DNA of 64,000 bases from contig NZ_FTOL01000008.1 of the NCBI RefSeq assembly GCF_900156735.1, forward strand, positions 1 through 64,000, written 5' to 3'. A model generated the notes under the pieces. The model was not told the origin of the DNA. It saw nothing but the letters and a program-made list of their open reading frames with translations, and made no database searches. This document shows, piece after piece, positions 33,564 to 42,353 of the stretch; within the stretch, counting starts at the first letter, position 1; each line of letters opens with the position of its first letter. The position numbers were made by a program, and so were the translations under genes. Source of the DNA: Chryseobacterium ureilyticum (GTDB taxonomy: Bacteria; Bacteroidota; Bacteroidia; Flavobacteriales; Weeksellaceae).

Positions 33564-34496
33564 ATGTTAGAGCAAATTCGTCGCTATAAATTATCATATA
33601 TGCTTTATAACTTTTTCAAAAAGAACAAATTAAAGCATAATATTCCATTATATAAAAAATACGGAATCAACAAAAATTACTTTTCAAGTATCTCGAGTAA
33701 AGATTTTGCCCATCTTCCACAGACGCAAAGAAGTATTGCTCAGGATAAACTTTCTTCAACAGATTTTTTTAATAGCTTATCAGAAGAAAATAAAAAAAGT
33801 GCTCTTCATTATGACGATAATGGCTATATGATCCTAAGAAATTTTATAAGCCCTGATACTGCTGACAAAATCAATGTGGAGATTGATAAACTTGTCAATG
33901 ACGGAACATTAAAATTTCGTTACGGAGGAAAATTAGTCTTTGCTATTCATCATTCAGAAATACTCCGAAATATTGGAAATGATAAGAAATTACTGGATTT
34001 TTTGTCCGTTTTATTAGATGGTAACGCGAAGTTATTTCAGAGTATAAACTTTATTAACGGAAGCCAGCAGAAGACCCATTCAGACAGTATTCATATGACG
34101 ACTTATCCTTTAGGCGGACTTTTAGGAGTATGGATTGCTTTAGAAGATGTAGATGAAAATAACGGAGCTTTACATTATATTCCAGGAAGTCATAAGCTGC
34201 CTTATTTCCTTAATTCTGATTATGATAATGAAGGTACACCTCTTAAAATCGGAAAGAAAAGTTATAAGGCTTATGAAGAATTTCTTGAAAATAAAGTACA
34301 GGAACTAGGTTTGAAAAAAGAAATTTTCAGAGCAAAAAAAGGAGATATGCTGATCTGGCATGCCAATATTCTTCATGGAGGAGAGCCTCACACAGATAAA
34401 AACAGAACCCGAAAAAGCCTGGTATATCACTTTTTTGATGAAAACAGCGTTTGCTATCATGAAGTTACGCAAAGACCTGCGCTATTTGAACTGTAA
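33564..34496 (+). CDS. Phytanoyl-CoA dioxygenase (PhyH) family protein
   Basis: 310 residues. Fe(II)/2-oxoglutarate dioxygenase of the PhyH group: the HxD facial triad residues in 'QKTHSDSIHM', 'LLGVWIALEDVDENNGALHY' as the double-stranded beta-helix core, the distal His in 'ILHGGEPHTD' and the 2-oxoglutarate Arg in 'NRTRKSLVYH'. The N-terminal 90 residues are basic and helical. Family members hydroxylate lipids or small metabolites; the substrate is unknown. A promoter-like TTG-N22-TACCTTTA lies just upstream (33510-33542). Confidence 0.85.
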   Translation: MLEQIRRYKLSYMLYNFFKKNKLKHNIPLYKKYGINKNYFSSISSKDFAHLPQTQRSIAQDKLSSTDFFNSLSEENKKSALHYDDNGYMILRNFISPDTADKINVEIDKLVNDGTLKFRYGGKLVFAIHHSEILRNIGNDKKLLDFLSVLLDGNAKLFQSINFINGSQQKTHSDSIHMTTYPLGGLLGVWIALEDVDENNGALHYIPGSHKLPYFLNSDYDNEGTPLKIGKKSYKAYEEFLENKVQELGLKKEIFRAKKGDMLIWHANILHGGEPHTDKNRTRKSLVYHFFDENSVCYHEVTQRPALFEL

Positions 34497-34512
34497 TATC
34501 AGAAAATATTAG

Positions 34513-34520
34513 TAATTTTG
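34513..34520 (+). promoter_or_regulatory. -7 element TAATTTTG with near-leaderless start
   Basis: Exact TAnnTTTG match ending 12 bp before the ATG at 34533, which supports this ATG over the TTG inside the element (34518). Confidence 0.55.
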
Positions 34521-34532
34521 CATCCTAAAATT

Positions 34533-35045
34533 ATGACGAGTTTTTCAGGATACCTACCGTATGCATTTGCATTAATCATTGCAATTCCTTTTTTGGTTTT
34601 GCTGAGACAATTTGTACACTCGTATATTACCCTTAAAAATCAGGAAATCAAACTGCTTACTGTGAAATCAAATTCAGAGAATAAAGCACATTCCTACGAA
34701 AGGATGACCCTGTTTCTTGACAGAATAAAACCATCCAATCTTATTCAGAGATTTGACAGAGGACTTGCCGTTCATGAATTTATTTTCCTTACAGAGAAAG
34801 CGATCAACGAAGAATTTGAATATAATTCCTCACAACAGCTTTATGTAACGAAGAATTCATGGAAGAATATCGTAGATTCAAAAAATGCAATTATTGAATT
34901 GCTTCACAAAACATATGACGGTTTGAAAGGAGAAGTACAGCTTGATGAGTTCAAGACTATCTTCATCATGAATTATATGGAAAGCAACGATTATATTGCT
35001 GAAACTATAGAAGATTTAAGAAAAGAAATTTTAATAATAACTTAA
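34533..35045 (+). CDS. Membrane-anchored protein of unknown function
   Basis: 170 residues from the ATG at 34533. One membrane helix at about 10-28 ('YAFALIIAIPFLVLL'), then a soluble, mostly helical cytoplasmic domain with 'SYERMTLFLDRIKPSNLIQRF' and an acidic C-terminus. I do not recognise a named family. It is immediately upstream (18 bp) of inorganic pyrophosphatase and probably co-transcribed with it, a link that may be conserved in flavobacteria. Confidence 0.75.
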   Translation: MTSFSGYLPYAFALIIAIPFLVLLRQFVHSYITLKNQEIKLLTVKSNSENKAHSYERMTLFLDRIKPSNLIQRFDRGLAVHEFIFLTEKAINEEFEYNSSQQLYVTKNSWKNIVDSKNAIIELLHKTYDGLKGEVQLDEFKTIFIMNYMESNDYIAETIEDLRKEILIIT

Positions 35046-35063
35046 AAAATAAGAGATAAAATA

Positions 35064-35675
35064 ATGATTCCAAATTTTAAAGCACATCCATGGCACGGAA
35101 TTTCTGCAGGAGAAGATGCGCCAAATGTTGTAAACGTATTTGTGGAAATTGTTCCTTCAGATACTATTAAATATGAAGTAGATAAAGAAACAGGATATTT
35201 AAAAGTAGACAGACCACAGAAATTCTCTAACATTATTCCAGCTTTATATGGATTTGTTCCAAAAACATATTGTGACAAGGAAGTAATGAAACTTGCTATA
35301 GAAGCAGGGGCAGATGATGTGACGATGGGAGATCATGATCCACTTGATATTTGTGTTTTAAGCTCTCACAACATTCATGCTGGAGGCTTATTGATGGAGG
35401 CTATTCCAATCGGTGGTTTCAAAATGATCGACGGTGGTGAAGCTGATGATAAAATTATTGCTGTAATGATCAATGACCACGCGTTTGGACATTTCAGAGA
35501 TGTTTCTGAACTACCTGAAGCAGAAGTAAAAAGATTGATGCACTACTTTTTAACGTATAAAAACTTACCGGATGAACCTGCAAAATGTAGAATTCAGGAA
35601 GTATACGGAGCAGAACACGCAAGAAAAGTTATCAAAGCTTCTCAAGCAGACTACGCTGAAAATTTCGGAGGATAA
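35064..35675 (+). CDS. ppa: Soluble inorganic pyrophosphatase, family I
   Basis: 203 residues. Family I signature 'MGDHDPLDICVL' (D-x-D-P-x-D) with catalytic Lys/Glu positions in 'FVEIVPSDTIKYEVDKETG' and 'YGFVPKTYCDKE'. It hydrolyses cytosolic PPi to two Pi, pulling biosynthetic reactions forward. It lies next to a membrane PPase on the same strand, so both PPi-consuming enzymes sit together. A strong terminator (35696-35731) separates them. Confidence 0.95.
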   Translation: MIPNFKAHPWHGISAGEDAPNVVNVFVEIVPSDTIKYEVDKETGYLKVDRPQKFSNIIPALYGFVPKTYCDKEVMKLAIEAGADDVTMGDHDPLDICVLSSHNIHAGGLLMEAIPIGGFKMIDGGEADDKIIAVMINDHAFGHFRDVSELPEAEVKRLMHYFLTYKNLPDEPAKCRIQEVYGAEHARKVIKASQADYAENFGG

Positions 35676-35992
35676 TATTCTCTGAATAATCATATAAAAA
35701 GGATAAATAGGAAACTGTTTATCCTTTTTTTGTAATAAATTTAAAATAAACCGTGCTTTCACCAAGTAAAGTTTATCTTTATAAATCTTAATGATTTAAA
35801 ATTTAAAAAAAATCTTTCAAGCCTTCATTCCATAAGCTTTCTTATTGATTTTAAAGCCGTCGGATTTCCTGAAAATAGTCTTTCATATTTAATATTATTT
35901 GGGTTTTCAATAGCAAGTCTGTTGTTTTTTTAATGCTTTCATGGTAATTATTTATTATATTTAATTTTCTATTACCAAAAAAATATTAAACT
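35676..35992. other. 317-bp spacer between ppa and hppA
   Basis: Contains the ppa terminator at its left end and A/T-rich sequence with no ORF. A TATATTTA, one base from the -7 consensus, is near 35956. A separate promoter for hppA is therefore likely, but no operator or riboswitch was recognised. Confidence 0.5.
35696..35731 (+). terminator. Terminator after ppa
   Basis: AAAAAGGATAAA (35696-35707) pairs perfectly with TTTATCCTTTTT (35718-35729), 10-nt loop, followed by T. Confidence 0.9.
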
Positions 35993-38725
35993 ATGGATCT
36001 ATTTGTGTTAGTGCCAATTTTTGGTGTCGTAGCTTTGCTTTATACATTTCTTCAAAGCCGTTGGGTCAATAAACAAAATGCCGGGAATGAAAAGATGAAG
36101 ACTATCAGTGGGTATATCGCTGATGGGGCGATGGCTTTTTTAAAAGCTGAGTATAAAATCTTAACCTACTTTGTAGTAGTGGTAGCCATTCTATTGGCTG
36201 TGATGGGAACTACTAATGCCAATTCACACTGGAGTATAGGAATTGCCTTTGTAATGGGAGCTATATTTTCCGCTTCAGCAGGTTTTATTGGAATGAAAAT
36301 AGCAACTAAAGCGAATGTAAGAACAGCAGAAGCTGCTAGAACTTCACTGTCAAAAGCACTTAAAGTTTCCTTTACCGGAGGTTCTGTGATGGGTATGGGG
36401 GTTGCTGGATTAGCTGTTTTAGGCTTAGGAGCACTTTTTATTATTATTAAACAGATCTTTGCACCTGATGCTACCGTAGATTCCCATGAAATGGAAAAAA
36501 CTATCGAAATTCTTACAGGTTTTTCTCTGGGAGCTGAATCCATTGCCCTTTTTGCAAGAGTAGGAGGCGGAATTTATACCAAAGCTGCAGACGTAGGTGC
36601 TGATCTTGTAGGGAAAGTAGAAGCCGGGATTCCTGAGGATGATCCAAGAAACCCTGCTACAATCGCTGATAATGTAGGTGATAACGTTGGTGACGTTGCC
36701 GGAATGGGCGCCGATCTTTTCGGGTCGTATGTTGCAACGGTTTTGGCAACCATGGTTTTGGGAAGAGAAACTATTTCGGATGATTCATTCGGAGGTTTTG
36801 CACCTATTCTTTTACCAATGCTGATTGCTGGAACTGGAATTATTTTTTCAATGATAGGGACTTTATTTGTAAAGATTAATGATAATGAAGGTTCTTCCAC
36901 ATCCAGCGTACAAAACGCTCTTAATCTTGGAAACTGGGGAAGTATTGTGATTACAGCAATAGCTTCTTATTTCCTGGTAACTTACATTCTTCCTGATAAA
37001 ATGATTCTCAGAGGACATGAATTTACCAAAATGGGAGTTTTCGGGGCGATCATGGTAGGATTGGTGGTAGGTACTTTAATGAGTATTATTACAGAATATT
37101 ATACAGCAATGGGGAAAAGACCGGTTTCAAGTATTGTGAGACAGTCTTCAACCGGGCATGCAACAAATATTATTGGAGGACTTTCCGTTGGGATGGAGTC
37201 CACTTTACTGCCGATCATTGTATTGGCTGGAGGTATTTATGGATCCTATTTATGTGCCGGATTATACGGTGTTGCTATTGCCGCAGCCGGAATGATGGCA
37301 ACTACAGCGATGCAGCTTGCTATTGACGCTTTCGGACCTATTGCAGATAATGCAGGAGGTATTGCCGAAATGAGTGAATTACCAAAAGAAGTTCGTGAAA
37401 AAACAGATATTCTGGACGCGGTAGGAAATACCACAGCTGCTACAGGAAAAGGATTTGCGATTGCTTCCGCAGCGTTAACGGCGCTTGCTCTATTTGCTGC
37501 TTTCGTAGGAATTGCAGGAATTGACGGTATCGATATTTACAGAGCTGATGTATTGGCTGGATTATTTGTAGGAGGAATGATTCCGTTTATATTCTCTTCA
37601 TTAGCTATTACAGCAGTTGGACAGGCAGCCATGGCAATGGTAGAGGAAGTAAGAAGACAGTTCCGTGAAATTCCTGGTATATTAGAAGGTAAAGCCACGC
37701 CGGAATATGAAAAATGTGTAGCCATTTCTACAGATGCATCGATCCGAAAAATGATGATGCCGGGAGCTATTGCGATTATTTCACCATTATTAATCGGATT
37801 TATTTTTGGTCCGGAAGTACTTGGGGGATTTCTTGCCGGAGCTACAGTATGCGGTGTATTAATGGGAATGTTCCAAAATAATGCAGGGGGTGCTTGGGAT
37901 AATGCCAAAAAATCGTTTGAAAAAGGCGTAGATATCAACGGACAAACATATTATAAAGGTTCAGAACCTCATAAGGCTTCAGTAACAGGAGATACAGTTG
38001 GAGATCCATTTAAAGACACATCCGGACCCTCTATGAATATTCTGATCAAGCTGATGTCTATTGTTTCATTGGTTATTGCTCCGACATTAGCTGTTTTACA
38101 TAAAGATAAAATTGAAGCCAACAGGCAAGCTAAAATAGAGAGTTTAACGGGTGTTACCAGTACAGGAACTTCCTCGGGATCAACTACTCTTATAGCTCCA
38201 GCTATTCCGGGAGAAATAAAAGGACATCTTAACGAAAGCGGAGATTTTGTGTATGAAACAGGAAATCTTAGAAAAGTAAAGTTAAAAGGTGGAAAAACAA
38301 TAGAATTAGGAGAGACAAGTCAATTATACCAACTTTATAATGCTGTAGATAAAAAAGATAAATCTATTTTGGATGCCAATAAATGGTATACCATTGAGAA
38401 TCTTTATTTTGAAACCGGATCAAGTGATCTAAAAGCAGGCTATGAGATGCAGCTGAATAATCTTGCCGAAATTTTAAATGCCTATCCGGATCTTAAAATA
38501 AAACTAGGTGGCTATACCGATAATAGTGGTAATGAAGAAGGAAATCAACAATTATCCAATTTAAGAGCACAAACTGCAAAACTTAAATTATTGGAGCTTG
38601 GAATAGCCGCAGATAGAGTAGAAGCAGAGGGATACGGTTCGCAACATCCGATTTGTGAAGCTAACGATACGGATGAATGTAAGGCTAAAAACCGAAGAAT
38701 TGATGTAAGAGTTCTGGCTCTTTAA
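35993..38725 (+). CDS. hppA: Membrane-bound ion-pumping pyrophosphatase fused to an OmpA-like domain
   Basis: 910 residues. Residues 1 to about 705 are a complete M-PPase with about 16 membrane helices and the signature blocks 'DVGADLVGKVEAGIPEDD', 'NPATIADNVGDNVGDVAGMG', 'FGPIADNAGGIAEM' and 'DTVGDPFKDTSGPSMNI'. 'GNTTAATGKG' (Ala and Gly rather than Lys and Thr) fits the K+-dependent subgroup; H+ versus Na+ specificity is not decided. A linker of about 85 residues follows, then an OmpA-like domain (about 797-910, 'YFETGSSDLK', 'GGYTDNSG', 'LSNLRAQTAK', 'KNRRIDVRV'). Both M-PPase termini face the periplasm in known structures, so the extra domain could bind peptidoglycan. The fusion is in one uninterrupted frame. 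Confidence 0.93.
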   Translation: MDLFVLVPIFGVVALLYTFLQSRWVNKQNAGNEKMKTISGYIADGAMAFLKAEYKILTYFVVVVAILLAVMGTTNANSHWSIGIAFVMGAIFSASAGFIGMKIATKANVRTAEAARTSLSKALKVSFTGGSVMGMGVAGLAVLGLGALFIIIKQIFAPDATVDSHEMEKTIEILTGFSLGAESIALFARVGGGIYTKAADVGADLVGKVEAGIPEDDPRNPATIADNVGDNVGDVAGMGADLFGSYVATVLATMVLGRETISDDSFGGFAPILLPMLIAGTGIIFSMIGTLFVKINDNEGSSTSSVQNALNLGNWGSIVITAIASYFLVTYILPDKMILRGHEFTKMGVFGAIMVGLVVGTLMSIITEYYTAMGKRPVSSIVRQSSTGHATNIIGGLSVGMESTLLPIIVLAGGIYGSYLCAGLYGVAIAAAGMMATTAMQLAIDAFGPIADNAGGIAEMSELPKEVREKTDILDAVGNTTAATGKGFAIASAALTALALFAAFVGIAGIDGIDIYRADVLAGLFVGGMIPFIFSSLAITAVGQAAMAMVEEVRRQFREIPGILEGKATPEYEKCVAISTDASIRKMMMPGAIAIISPLLIGFIFGPEVLGGFLAGATVCGVLMGMFQNNAGGAWDNAKKSFEKGVDINGQTYYKGSEPHKASVTGDTVGDPFKDTSGPSMNILIKLMSIVSLVIAPTLAVLHKDKIEANRQAKIESLTGVTSTGTSSGSTTLIAPAIPGEIKGHLNESGDFVYETGNLRKVKLKGGKTIELGETSQLYQLYNAVDKKDKSILDANKWYTIENLYFETGSSDLKAGYEMQLNNLAEILNAYPDLKIKLGGYTDNSGNEEGNQQLSNLRAQTAKLKLLELGIAADRVEAEGYGSQHPICEANDTDECKAKNRRIDVRVLAL

Positions 38726-38736
38726 TAAATAATACT

Positions 38737-38765
38737 AAAGCATCGCATTGGCGGTGCTTTTTCTG
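38737..38765 (+). terminator. Terminator after hppA
   Basis: AAAGCATCGC (38737-38746) pairs with GCGGTGCTTT (38751-38760), one wobble, loop ATTG, then T-rich. Confidence 0.8.
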
Positions 38766-38868
38766 TATATATTGTCGGGGAGAATAAAGACACTAAGAAA
38801 TTTAAGATATTGTAATTATGGTTTTAAAAAACTTTGCGATTTCCAACCTAAAAAAGAACTTGTTTTCA

Positions 38869-40008
38869 TTATAAATTCTTTCTCAAATGTTCCAATGCCT
38901 GAATAATCAATTCATCCTTTTTAGCAAAGCTGAACCGAATATAATCAGAGTTTTGTCTGGAATTATAAAATGCAGACAACGGAAGACAAGCCACTTTCTT
39001 ATCAATTGTCAGCCATTTTGAAAACTCAATATCCGTCATCGATTTAGATACATTTCTGAAATTTACCACCTGGAAAACACTTCCTTCTGCCGGTTGTTCG
39101 ATTTGTAATGGAGTGTCTTTCAGTAATTCATTAAAGATATCTCTTTTCCGTTGCATTGTTTTTTGATTTACACCAGGATCAAATATCTCAAGATACTTTG
39201 CCAGAGCATATTGAGCCGGAGCATTAGCACTGTAGGAAATATATTGCTGATGACATCTGAATAGAGCTGTTAATTCTTCGGAAGCAATCATATAACTAAC
39301 TTTCCATCCTGAGGTATGAAACATTTTGCCAAAAGAAAAAATACAGAAAGTTCTGTTTTTCAGTTCAGGATGAATAAACGAGCTGTAATGTTCCGTTCCG
39401 TCATAGCAATAAGTGTCATAGATCTCTTCTGAAATTAAGTAAATATGACGGTTTTTGATAAGCTCGTACAATTGATTCCAGTCCTCCTGTTTCCATATTT
39501 TTCCGGTAGGATTTTGTGGTGAATTAATAATGATAGCCTTTGTTTTATCAGAAATACATTGTTTAAACAAGTCCCAATTGATCGTAAAATCAACTTCCAG
39601 ATCATAATAAACAGGTTTTCCTCCGTTCATGACCACGGCAGGTGCATAAGTATAGTATGAAGGGTGGATCACAATCACTTCATCATCCTGATTTAGAATC
39701 GATTTAAGGGCAGTATATAAAGCAAAAGTAGCACAGGGAACAATGGTTACTTCATTTGCCTTTACAGAAATACTATTTTTTCGTTTTGCATTAAAATTAA
39801 TGATGTTGTTGATTAATAAAGGATTACCGGCAAGAGGTTCGTAATGATGCGTATCAAGATCTGCCGACTCTTTTAAGAAAGCTTTTAACCGTTCATCAAT
39901 TTCAAAATCAGGAAGTCCCAGAGAGAGATCAAAGCTTCCATTCTTTACCGCCAGCTCAGACATCTCTGTGAAAAATGAATAGTGAGTAAATTCATGAATT
40001 TTTTTCAT
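38869..40008 (-). CDS. PLP-dependent aminotransferase, class I/II (methionine aminotransferase-like)
   Basis: 379 residues from the ATG at 40008 (a TTG directly before it is not needed). Fold-type I aminotransferase: 'FDLSLGLPDFEID', 'HYEPLAGNPLLINNI', 'NSPQNPTGKIW', 'LISEEIYDTYCYDG', the PLP lysine in 'FSFGKMFHTSGWKVSY' and 'SDYIRFSFAKKDE'. It most resembles the YbdL/kynurenine aminotransferase branch, which transaminates methionine, aromatic amino acids or glutamine. Cytosolic, single gene. Confidence 0.9.
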   Translation of the reverse strand: MKKIHEFTHYSFFTEMSELAVKNGSFDLSLGLPDFEIDERLKAFLKESADLDTHHYEPLAGNPLLINNIINFNAKRKNSISVKANEVTIVPCATFALYTALKSILNQDDEVIVIHPSYYTYAPAVVMNGGKPVYYDLEVDFTINWDLFKQCISDKTKAIIINSPQNPTGKIWKQEDWNQLYELIKNRHIYLISEEIYDTYCYDGTEHYSSFIHPELKNRTFCIFSFGKMFHTSGWKVSYMIASEELTALFRCHQQYISYSANAPAQYALAKYLEIFDPGVNQKTMQRKRDIFNELLKDTPLQIEQPAEGSVFQVVNFRNVSKSMTDIEFSKWLTIDKKVACLPLSAFYNSRQNSDYIRFSFAKKDELIIQALEHLRKNL

Positions 40009-40266
40009 CAATTTTGCATTTTTTTCAAATGTAATAAAAAATCAATAACGATTTGATGGATTTATTCTGAAGTGTTGATGAATTGTTTATTTTCTTTAGT
40101 GAAATTCAGTTTTCGTGTTTACTTTTCAGTGATCATACAATGTGGAGATGATGAAGTTTTTATTTATTTTAAAACCATGATGGATAAGCAATCGCTATTC
40201 TGTAAGATTTTTATTTTAAATCTCAGGAGTCAATAAAATTTGTTATTTTTAAGAAATTTATTCTTT

Positions 40267-41304
40267 ATGAAAAAACTACTTATTCCGTTATTTTCTATAG
40301 CTCTGATGACAAGCTGTAGTACAGCTCAGGTTTCTGACGGAGCCTCTCATCCTATTTCTACTAAACATGACAAAGGCTTTACGCATGCCTACAAAATGAT
40401 TAAAGCAGAAGATTTAAAGAAAAATCTATATGTAATCGCTTCTGATGAGATGGAAGGTAGAGATACGGGAAGTAAAGGGCAGAAAAAAGCAGGGGAATAT
40501 ATTGTTAACTATTATAAAAACTTAGGAGTTTCATATCCGAAAACATTAGGTTCTTATTATCAGAAAGTTCCGGCTGATTTTATGAAGAAAAGAGGTGGCG
40601 GAAATCTTCCGGATTCTGAAAATATTCTTGCTTTTATTGAAGGAAGCGAAAAACCGGAAGAAATCGTTGTTGTTTCTGCACACTATGATCACGTGGGAAC
40701 CAGAGGTGGAGTAGTATATAACGGTGCTGATGATGACGGAAGCGGAACTGTAGCTGTAATGGAAATGGCAAAGGCGTTCCAGGAAGCGAAAAATAAAGGA
40801 AAAGGTCCTAAAAGATCTGTTTTGTTCCTTCATGTAACCGGTGAAGAGCATGGTCTATTTGGATCTGAATATTATACAGATAATCCTGTTTTTCCATTGG
40901 CAAATACAGTTGTAGACCTTAATATTGATATGATTGGACGTGATGATCCGGCAAACAGAGGGAAACAATATGTTTATGTGATTGGTTCGGATATGCTAAG
41001 CACTCAGCTTAAAGTGATCAATGAAGCTGCAAATAAAAGGACTAATAATCTTGAACTGAATTATAAATACGATGACCTTAATGATCCTGAGCAACTATAT
41101 TACCGTTCAGATCACTATAATTTTGCTAAAAATAATGTTCCTGTAGCATTTTTCTTTGATGGAATTCACGAAGATTATCACAAGCCAACAGATGATCCTG
41201 AAAAGATTGATTATAACTTGTTGGAAAAAAGAACCCAGCTGATTTTTACTACAGCATGGGATATTGCCAACAGAGAAGAAAGAATTGTAGTGGATAGAAA
41301 ATAA
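40267..41304 (+). CDS. M28 family metallopeptidase, lipoprotein
   Basis: 345 residues from the ATG at 40267, chosen because the signal with lipobox LMTSC starts there. The co-catalytic Zn aminopeptidase domain has all ligands: His in 'VVSAHYDHVG', bridging Asp in 'NGADDDGSGT', Glu-Glu in 'HVTGEEHGLFGS', Asp in 'NIDMIGRDD' and His in 'YRSDHYNFA'. It probably trims peptides in the periplasm or on the cell surface. No sorting domain. Downstream lies a palindromic repeat (41353-41398). Confidence 0.92.
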   Translation: MKKLLIPLFSIALMTSCSTAQVSDGASHPISTKHDKGFTHAYKMIKAEDLKKNLYVIASDEMEGRDTGSKGQKKAGEYIVNYYKNLGVSYPKTLGSYYQKVPADFMKKRGGGNLPDSENILAFIEGSEKPEEIVVVSAHYDHVGTRGGVVYNGADDDGSGTVAVMEMAKAFQEAKNKGKGPKRSVLFLHVTGEEHGLFGSEYYTDNPVFPLANTVVDLNIDMIGRDDPANRGKQYVYVIGSDMLSTQLKVINEAANKRTNNLELNYKYDDLNDPEQLYYRSDHYNFAKNNVPVAFFFDGIHEDYHKPTDDPEKIDYNLLEKRTQLIFTTAWDIANREERIVVDRK

Positions 41305-41352
41305 ATCCAGAATTATCTACACAGTCTTTTAAGTCAGTGTTAGAGTGATGCT

Positions 41353-41398
41353 TAATGCCACGGATGCACGAGTTATTTATAGTGTATTTGTGGCATTA
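41353..41398. repeat. Palindromic intergenic element, copy 1
   Basis: TAATGCCACGGATGCACGA (41353-41371) pairs with 41380-41398, about 15 of 19 positions and perfect over the outer nine (TAATGCCAC/GTGGCATTA). The half-site resembles that of the element at 61368-61412 (CAC-A/G-A-A/G...CAC), suggesting one repeat family. Located between the M28 and endonuclease V genes. Confidence 0.55.
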
Positions 41399-41466
41399 TA
41401 TAATTAATCTTAGGAGTTTACATGCTCCAGCCTTATCTTTACTTTAGCAATTTAAATTAATCAGAG

Positions 41467-41967
41467 ATGATCTACGCATTTGATAGTTACTATTACGAAG
41501 ACTATGCGAATACTGTGTGTATTGCATTTGAAGACTGGACTTCTACTCATGAAATAGAAACTTTTACTGAACAAATCCCTGTAAGCTCAGAATACGAAAG
41601 TGGTGCTTTTTATAAAAGAGAATTACCTTGTATTCTAAGTTTATTGCAAAAAATTGTATTAAAAGAAGACGATATTATCATTGTGGATGGCTATGTCACT
41701 CTTAATAACGAGGGCAAAATAGGTCTAGGAGGATATCTTTATGAAGCCTTGCAAGGAAAGTATCCTGTAGTTGGAATTGCTAAGAATGAATTTACTTCTC
41801 CTGATTCAGAAAGGAGAAATGTACTGCGTGGGGAAAGTAAAACGCCATTATTTGTTACAGCCAAAGGAATGAATGTAGATCATGCTAGTCTTAATGTTGA
41901 AAAGATGCATGGACCTTTTAGAATTCCTACTTTACTTAAAAAGCTTGATCAGCTGAGTAGGGAATAA
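41467..41967 (+). CDS. Compact endonuclease V-like protein
   Basis: 166 residues, clearly shorter than the roughly 210-230 residues of typical endonuclease V. The three acidic residues expected for metal binding appear in order: Asp6 ('YAFDSYYY'), Glu in 'AFYKRELPCIL' and Asp in 'IIIVDGYVTL', followed by 'VVGIAKNEF' and 'KTPLFVTAKGMN'. Family members cleave DNA or RNA near deaminated bases (inosine). The region after 'VDGY' lacks the usual long HPRxxGxA segment and the tail is short, so substrate choice may differ. Single gene. Confidence 0.75.
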   Translation: MIYAFDSYYYEDYANTVCIAFEDWTSTHEIETFTEQIPVSSEYESGAFYKRELPCILSLLQKIVLKEDDIIIVDGYVTLNNEGKIGLGGYLYEALQGKYPVVGIAKNEFTSPDSERRNVLRGESKTPLFVTAKGMNVDHASLNVEKMHGPFRIPTLLKKLDQLSRE

Positions 41968-42353
41968 TTGAGTATTGATACTTTGTTTATTATTTTATTT
42001 TCACTTTATCTTTTTTTGATTTTATTTAAAGTAATTAATTAGATTGTTTGCTTTAAGTTATTGTATATAAGATTTTTGATTGTATTATATTAAATACTTA
42101 TTGTTATGACTATTCATAAAATTCGTTCATGAAAGCTCCTGAATGATAGTTTTGATTATGTTTTTAATGAAAATTTTTATTACTGAATATTAATTTAATT
42201 AAAGTATTGGTATTTATTGATTTATAAATGCTTCTTTCACTTTCCTAAATAGTATTTCCATTTAAATTTTATTAAACTGACAAAAATCATTGCTTTCTTA
42301 TTTTTATTGATTCTAAATAAATATAAATTTGCCTCAATCAAATTAAGAACTCA
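41968..42353. other. 386-bp A/T-rich intergenic region
   Basis: No ORF over 12 codons on either strand and no strong hairpin, so no terminator was found for the endonuclease V gene. A -7 element for the next gene is at 42324-42331. Nothing else recognised. Confidence 0.6.
42324..42331 (+). promoter_or_regulatory. -7 element TAAATTTG upstream of the GEVED protein gene
   Basis: Exact TAnnTTTG match 22 bp before the ATG at 42354. Confidence 0.55.

Noticed and set aside
38770..38868. Possible small gene or repeat between hppA and the aminotransferase gene
   Set aside because: The only ORF is 18 codons and no convincing inverted repeat beyond the terminator was found.
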